Assembly: GCA_003526435.1 (NCBI GenBank)
Contig: DPWF01000215.1
Span: 8,458-21,504 of the forward strand
Direction of reading: 5' to 3'
DNA from: Chitinophagaceae bacterium
GTDB taxonomy: Bacteria; Bacteroidota; Bacteroidia; Chitinophagales; Chitinophagaceae
DNA: 13,047 nucleotides
Made by a program: the position numbers and the translations under genes. Every line of letters begins with the position of its first letter. The first letter of the stretch is position 1. Shown here one piece after another: positions 1 through 7,200 of this stretch. The notes below the pieces were generated by a model. That model saw only the letters and a program-made list of their open reading frames with translations. It was not told the DNA's origin and searched no databases.

Positions 1-480
1 TTTATTACCCAGTTCAAAATCGATCAGGTTGTATTTTTTGGTGAGGTCCCAGTGCGGCTGGGCACCTTCATGCAAAGCAGGTATTACACCTCCTTCACGC
101 ACCACTACATTTTCTTCAGGTGTACGTCCTTCAGGCACTTCAGTGGTAGGCAGGTTGGGTAATTGCAGTAAAGTATCAAGCAGTGTTTGTTCCACCACCG
201 TCATTTGTTCTTTAATAGGTTCAAGGCTGGTTTTTAGCCCCGCTACTTCAGCTTTCATGGCTTCGGCTGCTTCTTTATTACCCTGACCCATGAGTTTTCC
301 AATTTCTTTGGATGCAGCATTCAGTTTACCCTGTGTTGTATCAAAGTCTAGTTGTAATTTTTTACGCTCGTCGTCCAGCCCGATAATTGTATCTACCAGC
401 TCAGGCTGTTTAAAATGTTTTACCGCCAGTCTTTTCTTTACTTCTTCCGGATTCGCTCTCAGAACACTCACTTGTAACAT
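1..480 (-). CDS. serS: Seryl-tRNA synthetase, N-terminal part (cut by window edge)
   Basis: This gene charges tRNA-Ser with serine in the cytoplasm, using ATP. Only the first 160 codons are in the window; the catalytic core lies beyond base 1. The start is ATG read from 480 back to 478 (MLQVSVLRANPEEVKKRLAV). Residues about 28-105 are rich in Lys, Glu, Gln and Leu and fit the long antiparallel coiled-coil arm that grips the tRNA-Ser variable arm. Residues 106-118 (LQLPNLPTTEVPEG) are the usual linker into the catalytic domain, and 142-160 (PHWDLTKKYNLIDFELGNK) match the conserved family segment that begins it. Class II motifs 1-3 are not visible because of truncation. A -7 box lies 18 bp upstream at 498-505. 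It is divergent from the gene at 554. Identification is very secure. Confidence 0.96.
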   Translation of the reverse strand, partial: MLQVSVLRANPEEVKKRLAVKHFKQPELVDTIIGLDDERKKLQLDFDTTQGKLNAASKEIGKLMGQGNKEAAEAMKAEVAGLKTSLEPIKEQMTVVEQTLLDTLLQLPNLPTTEVPEGRTPEENVVVREGGVIPALHEGAQPHWDLTKKYNLIDFELGNK

Positions 481-497
481 AAGAAATCTATTTGCGG

Positions 498-505
498 CAA
501 AGATA
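498..505 (-). promoter_or_regulatory. Probable serS promoter, -7 box
   Basis: On the minus strand this reads TATCTTTG, an exact match to the Bacteroidota -7 consensus TAnnTTTG, ending 17 nt before the serS ATG. I see no clear -33 TTG at the expected distance. The upstream 36 bp (506-541) are shared with the divergent promoter of the 554 gene. Confidence 0.65.
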
Positions 506-541
506 ACGGCTAAAGGCTGATGAAGAAAGGCTTTGAGGGTT

Positions 542-549
542 TACCTTTG
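542..549 (+). promoter_or_regulatory. Probable promoter of the 554 gene, -7 box close to the ATG
   Basis: The sequence TACCTTTG matches TAnnTTTG exactly and ends only 4 nt before the ATG at 554. With the usual few-base distance from the -7 box to the transcription start, the mRNA would begin at or next to the start codon, giving a leaderless or nearly leaderless transcript. No convincing -33 element is visible. Confidence 0.6.
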
Positions 550-553
550 CGCT

Positions 554-910
554 ATGCAATATGTAAGTGATGATCTGCAACAACGCTGGTGGGCGCTGGA
601 GGCACAACTGGTAGAACGTTTTGGTAAAAAACCCGACCTTGAGGCCGTTCTTTTCCTGATTGGTTTACAGGAAACAGGTTTTATCCGTGAAAAGGTATCA
701 AAAGAACAGAAACAGGACCTGATGCATGTAGCAGTATGTACTGTACTGGCACAAAGTGGTTATTATATACTGGAAGGAAAAGACAGCGAAGGATGGCCCC
801 ATTTTAAACAGGTGAAGGAATTACCACCTATGCCATTACCCGAGCAGGAAAATTTTATCAAGGATCATGTTTTGCTTTATTTCCATCAAACAGAACAGGG
901 AGAGGAATAA
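554..910 (+). CDS. Small conserved-looking protein of unknown function, 118 aa
   Basis: I cannot assign a function. The protein is soluble-looking, with no signal peptide and no membrane segment. It opens with a probable helix rich in Gln, Trp and Leu (DLQQRWWALEAQLVERFGKK, residues 7-26). A hydrophobic stretch follows (AVLFLIGLQE), then a Lys/Glu/Gln-rich segment leading to DLMHVAVCTVL, and an aromatic part (GYYILEGKDSEGWPHFKQV). From memory it resembles an uncharacterised protein common in Bacteroidota, but no domain name can be given. The open frame extends back to a TTG at 533, but that codon lies upstream of the -7 box, so I chose the ATG at 554. It stands alone between divergent serS and gcvH, which is 98 bp downstream with its own likely promoter. 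Codon use and composition match its neighbours. Confidence 0.8.
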   Translation: MQYVSDDLQQRWWALEAQLVERFGKKPDLEAVLFLIGLQETGFIREKVSKEQKQDLMHVAVCTVLAQSGYYILEGKDSEGWPHFKQVKELPPMPLPEQENFIKDHVLLYFHQTEQGEE

Positions 911-934
911 ATTTTTCATGTTCCGGAATTAATC

Positions 935-942
935 AATATTTG
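935..942 (+). promoter_or_regulatory. Candidate gcvH promoter, -7 box
   Basis: AATATTTG matches TAnnTTTG at five of the six fixed positions. Transcription from here would begin near 947-950 and place the palindrome at 953-985 inside the gcvH 5' leader. No good -33 element is seen, so this is tentative. Confidence 0.4.
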
Positions 943-952
943 CAGCAGAAAT

Positions 953-985
953 AGTCCATGGTCCATAGACTATGGACCATGGACT
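953..985. repeat. Perfect 33-bp palindrome with heptad periodicity
   Basis: The left arm AGTCCATGGTCCATAG (953-968) is exactly complementary to the right arm (970-985), around a single central A at 969. The element also has a 7-base period: GTCCATG, GTCCATA, GACTATG, GACCATG, then GACT, all fitting G-W-C-Y-A-T-R. Each arm contains the self-complementary hexamer CCATGG. There is no T tract on either side, so it is not a classical terminator. It sits 42 bp after the stop of the 554 gene and 23 bp before the gcvH start. It could be a dispersed intergenic repeat, an operator for a dimeric protein or a leader hairpin. Confidence 0.9.
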
Positions 986-1008
986 AAACACTTTAAAAAC
1001 CACGCTAT

Positions 1009-1386
1009 ATGAATTTCCCAGCCGAATTACGCTACACCAAAGACCACGAATGGATTAAATTAGAAGGTAATACTGCTACCATTGGTATCACCGATTTTGC
1101 TCAACATGAGCTGGGCGATATTGTTTATGTAGATATCAGTACCACAGGTAAAACCCTGGCGGCAGAAGAAGTATTTGGTACGGTAGAAGCGGTTAAAACC
1201 GTTAGCGACCTGTTCTTACCTGTTGCTGGTACCGTTCTGGAAGTAAACAGCCTGCTCGAAAAACAGCCTGAACTGGTAAATACCGACCCTTATGGTGATG
1301 GCTGGATGATTAAAATGACCGTTAGCAATGTGGCTGATGTAGAGGCCCTTATGAGTAGTGAGGCTTATGCAGCCCTTGTTGGATAG
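1009..1386 (+). CDS. gcvH: Glycine cleavage system H protein
   Basis: GcvH is the lipoyl-carrying shuttle of the glycine cleavage system. Its lipoamide arm accepts the aminomethyl group from glycine at the P protein, presents it to the T protein and is reoxidised by the L protein. It is a small cytoplasmic protein of 125 aa, the usual length. Family marks are YTKDHEWIK (9-17), [17 protein letters not shown] (26-42) and the lipoylation site [12 protein letters not shown], where Lys63 is the lipoyl-bearing residue. [13 protein letters not shown] near the C-terminus is also typical. The ATG at 1009 gives the canonical N-terminus and lacks a Shine-Dalgarno sequence. None of the partner genes for P, T or L is in the window. 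A palindrome lies in its leader and a hairpin covers its stop codon, so both ends of the message are structured. Confidence 0.97.
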   Translation: MNFPAELRYTKDHEWIKLEGNTATIGITDFAQHELGDIVYVDISTTGKTLAAEEVFGTVEAVKTVSDLFLPVAGTVLEVNSLLEKQPELVNTDPYGDGWMIKMTVSNVADVEALMSSEAYAALVG

Positions 1387-1407
1387 TTTTCTGAAAACCA
1401 TCCGAAC
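1378..1407 (+). terminator. Hairpin over the gcvH stop codon, possible terminator or attenuator
   Basis: Bases 1381-1391 and 1393-1403 (GGATAGTTTTC and GAAAACCATCC) pair with a single A-C mismatch at 1385/1399. Three further pairs (1378-1380 with 1405-1407) form if G1404 is bulged. The stop codon TAG (1384-1386) is in the left arm. No uninterrupted T tract follows (ACAATTTCC), so it is not a textbook intrinsic terminator. It may be a weak terminator, an mRNA-stabilising end, or an operator for the sigma factor gene that follows. Confidence 0.45.
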
Positions 1408-1430
1408 AATTTCCTCGTAAATGGGTTACC

Positions 1431-1438
1431 TAACCTTG
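1431..1438 (+). promoter_or_regulatory. Candidate promoter of the ECF sigma operon, -7 box
   Basis: TAACCTTG matches TAnnTTTG at five of six fixed positions and lies 20 nt before the TTG start at 1459. A second possibility in the same spacer is an ECF-type pair (GAAAACC near 1393-1399 and CGTA at 1416-1419, about 16 nt apart), which would mean self-regulation. Neither is strong. Confidence 0.35.
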
Positions 1439-1458
1439 TACAAAACATCAACCTGCTT

Positions 1459-2001
1459 TTGGAAGTAGCCAAAAAATACAGCGAATCCGAACTGGTACAT
1501 CTGCTCCAGCAACGTGGGCAGCATGTATTTAGTTACCTGTATGATAATTACTCGGGTGCTCTTTTATCCATTATCTATAATATTGTTAAGGATGAAGAAC
1601 TGGCCAATGATGTATTACAAGAAGTATTTGTAAAAATCTGGCGTCAGGTGGAAACTTACGACAGCAGTAAGGGTAGGTTATTTACCTGGATGCTTAATAT
1701 TGCCCGTAACGCATCGATTGATACCATACGCAGTAAAAGCTTTCAGAACAACCAGAAAAACCGCGAATTATCAGAAAACGTATATAGTTCAGCAGGTACT
1801 TCGCAATTGAATGTTGACCAGATAGGCTTACGCAAACTGGTTCATCAGTTAAAAGAAGAATACCGTGTACTGATTGACCTTTCTTATTTTCAGGGTTTTA
1901 CCCAGGACGAAATTTCCAAAATGCTGGATATACCTTTGGGTACCGTGAAGACAAGATTAAGAACAGCATTAATTCAATTAAGAGGCATTATTCAACCATA
2001 A
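1459..2001 (+). CDS. ECF-subfamily RNA polymerase sigma factor
   Basis: This is an extracytoplasmic-function sigma factor of 180 aa that would direct RNA polymerase to a specific set of promoters when released by its anti-sigma partner. Region 2 spans about residues 27-93: DNYSGALLSIIYNIVKD, then ELANDVLQEVFVKIWRQ, which binds core polymerase, then FTWMLNIARNASIDTIRSK, which melts and reads the -10 element. After a polar linker (94-122), region 4 (about 124-178) contains the helix-turn-helix FTQDEISKMLDIPLGTVKTR for the -35 element. No ATG lies in frame between the upstream stop at 1384-1386 and region 2, so the TTG at 1459 is the best start. The stop codon directly abuts the ATG of the anti-sigma gene, which indicates co-transcription and probably coupled translation. 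Its regulon cannot be read from sequence. Confidence 0.93.
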   Translation: MEVAKKYSESELVHLLQQRGQHVFSYLYDNYSGALLSIIYNIVKDEELANDVLQEVFVKIWRQVETYDSSKGRLFTWMLNIARNASIDTIRSKSFQNNQKNRELSENVYSSAGTSQLNVDQIGLRKLVHQLKEEYRVLIDLSYFQGFTQDEISKMLDIPLGTVKTRLRTALIQLRGIIQP

Positions 2002-2802
2002 ATGAATATACAGGCATACATAGAAAGTGGTATCATCGAAAGCTATGTTTTAGGCATGGCCGATGAACATGAGCGTGCCGAGCTGGAACGATTAAGCCAA
2101 CAGCATCCCGAAATAAGGGCCGCTATTGATGCTTTCGAATCTTCACTCGAGCAGAACGCTATGTCCAATACTATGCAGCCGGCCCCACGTGTAAAGTCTG
2201 ATTTATTTATCCAACTTGAAGATGAATTTAAGCCGGTTACTGAAGCAAAACTGGTGACTATGCCTGTTGCAAATACAGGTTGGTTGCGTTATGTAGCTGC
2301 AGCATCTGTTATCTTACTGGTGGTGAGTGCGGCTACCAATGTATATTTCTACAACCAGTTTCGTGAAGCATCCAATCAATACCAGGCACTGCTTGTTGAA
2401 AAAACAAGTTTGCTTGCACAGAATGAAGCTTTGCAAACAAAAGGACTTGATTTATATAATGGCATGCAGATCATGAGTGATCCTGCTTTTACCAAAGTAA
2501 GTATGCCCGGTATAAAATCAGAAGAAAATAAACTGGCCACGGTTTTCTGGGATAAGAAAAACAATGAAGTATATCTGCTCGCCAACCGTTTACCACAAAC
2601 AAGTACCGATACACAATATCAATTATGGGCCATTGTTGATGGCAAACCTGTTGATGCCGGTATGATTGATGGCTGCAATGGTTTGTGCAAAATGAAAAAC
2701 ATCAGCAATGCCTCTGCTTTTGCCATTACGTTGGAAAAACGTGGTGGAAGCCCAACACCTAATCTACAGCAGCTACAGGTAATCGGTAATGTAGCAGGAT
2801 AA
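2002..2802 (+). CDS. Membrane anti-sigma factor, RskA-type C-terminal domain
   Basis: This is the likely inhibitor of the sigma factor encoded immediately upstream. The 266-aa protein has an acidic cytoplasmic N-terminal part (YIESGIIESYVLGMADEHE, residues 6-24, then a helical segment to about 52) that should bind the sigma factor. One membrane helix lies at about 95-117 (WLRYVAAASVILLVVSAATN), followed by a polar helical stretch (119-150). The periplasmic domain (about 178-266) has the RskA pattern: ATVFWDKKNNEVYLLANRLP, QYQLWAIVDGKPVDAGMI and a closing TPNLQQLQVIG. Release would come from a change at the periplasmic domain or proteolysis, as known for this family. An oddity is a pair of cysteines, Cys225 and Cys229 (DGCNGLCKMKN), in the periplasmic part. 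It is not a FecR protein, so the nearby SusC is probably not its transducer. It has no zinc-binding ZAS signature (HxxxCxxC) that I can see. Confidence 0.88.
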   Translation: MNIQAYIESGIIESYVLGMADEHERAELERLSQQHPEIRAAIDAFESSLEQNAMSNTMQPAPRVKSDLFIQLEDEFKPVTEAKLVTMPVANTGWLRYVAAASVILLVVSAATNVYFYNQFREASNQYQALLVEKTSLLAQNEALQTKGLDLYNGMQIMSDPAFTKVSMPGIKSEENKLATVFWDKKNNEVYLLANRLPQTSTDTQYQLWAIVDGKPVDAGMIDGCNGLCKMKNISNASAFAITLEKRGGSPTPNLQQLQVIGNVAG

Positions 2803-2830
2803 TACCTTGATTCAGGCTTTCAATAATCTC

Positions 2831-2866
2831 AAAAAAAACCAGGTATACCTGAGAGTATACCTGGTT
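2831..2866 (-). terminator. Intrinsic terminator of the susCD transcript
   Basis: A perfect 12-bp stem (AACCAGGTATAC at 2837-2848 with GTATACCTGGTT at 2855-2866) encloses a 6-nt loop. On the minus strand it is followed by eight T (2838-2831), the standard intrinsic terminator layout, 22 bp beyond the susD stop. Read on the plus strand it has no T tract but could still slow polymerase arriving from the anti-sigma gene, which ends 34 bp before the stem. Confidence 0.88.
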
Positions 2867-2888
2867 CATCACCAACAAATCATACCTG

Positions 2889-4265
2889 TCAATATCCTGG
2901 ATTTTGCACCATATTCGGATTAGCGTCTATTTCAGCCCTTGGAATGGGTAATAAACGTCTGTCGAAAGGATAAGGAATTGTTCTCGCCGCAGCGGGATAA
3001 TCGTTACTCCTGTTTATGGTTCGTTTCAATCTGTTGAGGTCATGAAAACGATGACCTTCAAACGCCAATTCTTTACGACGTTCTGTAAGAATATCTTCCA
3101 GCAATGTTGTACCCGTTGAAGTAAACCCTGAAAACGAAGGATCTCTCCGCGTAGCCACTGCATTTAAATAACTCCTTGCATCTGTTTCGTTGGAAGACAA
3201 GCTCGCTTCAGCCGCTATCAGGTACACATCACTTAACCTTAATACTTTTGTATCATCGCGGTCGGTAACAATATTGTTGTATTTATTTACAAAAACTGCA
3301 GGGCCCGATCTTGTACCCGGTGTTAACAGTGATCTTCTGACATCAGTTGCCGAGTAAGCTGTATAGAGGTCTGAAGCACAAATCATATCACCATATCCAC
3401 CCTGTGAATAGATATAACCCAATGCATCAAATCCCAGATTGGCGATGCCGTCTGAAGAAACTTCAAACAAGGTTTCCAGCTTATTGGTAAGCGGTGCAGG
3501 ATTTTGCCAGTAAGAGAGATAATTACTACTTCCCAGTAAAGTATATCCACCATTATTAATCACATCCAATGCAGCAGTACGAGCATTGGTCATATCACCT
3601 TTAAACAGGTGTACTTTAGCTTCCAGTGCCTTTGCTGCATATTTACTGAACTGCGACGAGTTGGTCGTTTGTGTCATCAGGTTATATGCTTTTGTAAGAT
3701 CATCAAGGATCAATGCATATACTTCGGCAATGGTATTTCTTTTAGGTTTCACCGTGATATCAAATGTAGTAATAACAGGTATGCCGTTATTGGTTGGATT
3801 ATCAGTGAAAGGTTTTGCAAAAAAACGAACCAGTTCAAAATATACCAGTGCACGGATCGCATGCGCTTCTCCTTTGTATTGACGCGCATTTGCTGTGCCG
3901 TCTATAGAAGTGCTCAGGATATTGTTCGCACGCAAAATGGTCTGATACCCTGCGGTCCACATACCAAGTGCATTACCGTCTACAACCGGAATACCATACT
4001 GGTTATAAAAAGTATACCGGTTAGAATTGCTGGCCGACTGATAAGTTACGTCTGCCATGAGATCTCCCAAAACTGGTATGGTTCTGCCATAAAGATCCAC
4101 ATTACGAAGACTTGCATAAGCACCGCGAAGTGCCACCAGCATATCTGCTTCGGTTTTCAATGCATCTTCAACAGGAAGTGCATTGTATGGTTTTTTTTCG
4201 AGGAAATCCTTTGAGCAGGATACCAGGAAAAACAAACAACCTATGAGATAATATTTCATTTTCAT
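2889..4265 (-). CDS. SusD/RagB-family outer-membrane nutrient-binding lipoprotein
   Basis: This is a surface-exposed lipoprotein that caps its SusC partner and captures substrate for import. The 458-aa product begins with a lipoprotein signal (MKMKYYLIGCLFFLVSC), with LVSC as lipobox and Cys17 as the lipidated residue. The N-terminus after it (KDFLEKKPYNALPVEDALKT) is typical of the family. The middle holds the helical tetratricopeptide-like fold, for example HAIRALVYFELVRFFAKPFT and YAAKALEAKVHLFKGD. Near the C-terminus are DVYLIAAEASL, the strongly conserved ILTERRKELAFEGHRFHDLN and the closing segment RRLLPIPRAEIDANPNMVQN. Its length is within the family range. It starts 17 bp after the susC stop, so the two are co-transcribed, and a strong terminator follows. 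The substrate cannot be inferred: no polysaccharide-degrading enzyme is nearby. Confidence 0.95.
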   Translation of the reverse strand: MKMKYYLIGCLFFLVSCSKDFLEKKPYNALPVEDALKTEADMLVALRGAYASLRNVDLYGRTIPVLGDLMADVTYQSASNSNRYTFYNQYGIPVVDGNALGMWTAGYQTILRANNILSTSIDGTANARQYKGEAHAIRALVYFELVRFFAKPFTDNPTNNGIPVITTFDITVKPKRNTIAEVYALILDDLTKAYNLMTQTTNSSQFSKYAAKALEAKVHLFKGDMTNARTAALDVINNGGYTLLGSSNYLSYWQNPAPLTNKLETLFEVSSDGIANLGFDALGYIYSQGGYGDMICASDLYTAYSATDVRRSLLTPGTRSGPAVFVNKYNNIVTDRDDTKVLRLSDVYLIAAEASLSSNETDARSYLNAVATRRDPSFSGFTSTGTTLLEDILTERRKELAFEGHRFHDLNRLKRTINRSNDYPAAARTIPYPFDRRLLPIPRAEIDANPNMVQNPGY

Positions 4266-4282
4266 TTTAAGATGATTTTAGT

Positions 4283-7200
4283 TTAGAATCCAATGTTGAG
4301 ACCTGCAGTAATGGTTTTTGGAATAAACACATTCAGGTTGGTCTGACTTGACACACCCTGTTCAGGATCCCAGGGAAGCTGTTTATCTCTTACCACTGTA
4401 AAAAGGTTGGTACCACGTACATAGAAAACTGCAGAACTAAGTTTCAATTTTGATGCTACCGAAGCAGGTAACTGATAACTTACTGTGATATCTCTCAGCC
4501 TGATATAATCTCCCTTATTCAAATACAATGAAGACGGGTTTTGAGCAAGCCTGTTTCCGCCATGTACATAACGTGGCAGTTTTGCATTGTCGCCGGGTGC
4601 CTTCCAGCGTTCATTGTACTGGCGGAATATTTTATTGAAGGCGCTTCCATTTCCACTGCCCATATAAAATCCTGCCCATGCATCCTGCACCAGGTTACCG
4701 CCGCTGTAATAGAACTGCGCATCAACAGCAAATCCTTTATACTTGAATGTATTGGTAACACTACCAAAATAGGTGGGTGAGGCAGAACCCAACATAACCC
4801 GTACCGCATCATTAAATGAATTGGTGGTTTCTTTTCCTTCTGCATCTTTATACCATAATGGATCACCATTTGCCGGATTAACACCCGCCCATCTTGGCGC
4901 ATAAAAAGACTGATAATCTGCTCCTACCCTGCGAATAAATATCCCTGCAATAATATCCTGGTTATTTACCAGCGATAGTATTTTGTTTTTATTATTGGCA
5001 TAATTAATATTCACCGACCATTGGAAATTTTTTGTGCTAACCGGAATAGCATTCAATACAAATTCAAATCCTTTATTCTGCATGCTGCCTATATTATCGC
5101 GAATGGTTGAAAAACCACTGGTTCTCGACAGAGGTGCATCGAGCAACAGGCTGGATGTTTTCCTGATATAATAGTCGGCAGTAAATGTAATCCTGTTGTT
5201 CATCAATGACAGATCAAGACCCACATTAAAGGGTTTATTGATTTCCCATGTAAGAAATATGTTACCAATATTGTTGGGTGCGCTACCGGGTTGCTGATTA
5301 TAATTGGAGCCATAAGAATAAGTAGGCTGCCAGTCGTAATTGCCAATACCGGCATTACCGTTGGCACCATAAGAAGCACGGAGCTTTAACTGGCTGATCA
5401 ATTTCATATTTGCCATGAATGCTTCCTGATCAATGTTCCATGTACCTCCAATGGACCAGAAATTACCATAGCGGTTATTCAACCCGAAACGACTTGAACC
5501 ATCTCTCCTGAAACTACCGGTAATGACATATTTATTTTTGTAGTTAACAGATGCAGAGGAGAACGCAGAAAGAAATGAATAATCAGATCCCGTAGCCGTT
5601 GCCTGCGTAGGTGTTGCCGCCACTACCGGAAATGTTAGTTGCGTTGTTGCCGGGAACCCGGTTACTGCTACATTGCTTGTAAGGGTTCTTGAGTCTTGCG
5701 CCTCATAGCCTACCTGGGCCGATGCAGTAAAGGCTTTTGTTTTACCAAAAGACGTTCTGTAATCGAGGATATTGGACCATGTATAGTTAAACAACCTTGT
5801 ATAGAAAACAAATGCACGTCCACCTACTGATTGACCATCGCCATGAAAAGGGTTATTATATTGTTCCTCTTCCAGCACATTATAATCAATACCGTACCTG
5901 CTGGTAAATTTCAGGTTATCCAGTATTTTGTATTCGAGCGTGAGTCCTCCTCTTGCACTCAGTTGCTTCAGGAAGCGTTTATCCATTTCCGCAGTAGCAA
6001 TGGTGTTATGCAAACTACCCGGTCCAAAGTCTGGTGCCGTAATATTCAAAGATCCGTCAGCTTTTCTGGCGGCTCTTGAGGGTAGCAGAAAATAAGAACT
6101 CAGAATAGGGTTCCCGAATGAGCCTCCACTCAATGGTGCATTTTGTTGTACAAAACCTGCATTCAATGTGGTACTGATGGTTAAACGATCTGTAGCTTTC
6201 GATACCAGGCTGATGTTTCCGTTCCATCTTTCAAAATCACTTTGCAGGGTAATGCCTTCCTGTCTGAAATAGCCACCGGATAAATTGTAAGTGGTTCTGT
6301 CATTACCACCGGAGGCACTCATATTATATTGTCTTTGTGTTCCCTTTTTTGTTACTGCATCCAGCCAGTTAAAGTCTACATTGTTACCAAAACCCCAGTC
6401 TGCCAGGTTTGCGGTAATGGTAGCTGGTGCCAGGCCTGCATTCACCATACCTTCTCTTGCCAGTTCAAAAAATTCATTCGCCTTTAAGGGTCTGTATTGA
6501 TCGTTGAAATAAGCAATATCGCTGTATCCAACTTCTGTATCGAAACGAAATTTGGTTTTACCCGACTTGCCTTTTTTGGTGGTCACCAGTATCACACCAT
6601 TCGCCGCCCTTGACCCATATACAGATGATGAAGCTGCATCTTTCAATACAGTAATACTTTCAATATCATTGGGGTTTAAGGTGCTCAGGAGGTTTGCAGT
6701 GGTCGTTAATCTTGATGCATCCCCTATATTCACCGGAATACCATCCAGTATCCACAATGGTTCGGAGCTGGCATTAATAGAGCCAATACCGCGTATTCTG
6801 ATCTGCTGACTGGCACCCGGTGTTCCTGAACTGGCTACAGATTGTAACCCTGCAACAGCACCCTGTAAGGCACGATCTACCGAGGTGAAAGGTTTGTTTT
6901 CAAGGTCTTTCGATTTCACGATACCCATGGCACCTGTGATCTCCGGTTTTTTTGTTGTACCGTATGCTACCACTACCACATCGGAAAGATTATCTGTTAC
7001 TGCCACCATTTTCACAGTTAGTGGTGATGTGGTGATTGATTGTTCTGCTGTTCTATAGTTCAGCAGTGAGAAAATGAGTGTTTTTGCCGTTGAAGGAACC
7101 GATAAAGAAAATGTACCGTCAGCAGCACTCACTGCTCCCAGTCTTGTTCCTTTTACCTGTACACTTACATTAGCCAATGGCACTCCACTCTCATCCTGTA

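Noticed and set aside
29..520. Two plus-strand open frames at 29-286 and 290-520
   Set aside because: Both are antisense to the serS N-terminal region, which reads as a clear seryl-tRNA synthetase.
953..985. The palindrome as a CRISPR repeat or rho-independent terminator
   Set aside because: There is only one copy with no spacers, and neither strand has a T tract after the stem.
3609..4214. 201-codon open frame on the plus strand inside susD
   Set aside because: It lies entirely antisense to the well-supported susD gene, has unusual composition (many Cys, Ile and Phe) and no domain. It is a shadow frame.
4519..4902. 127-codon open frame on the minus strand within susC
   Set aside because: It is an alternative frame of susC on the same strand, without family likeness, while the susC frame is intact throughout.
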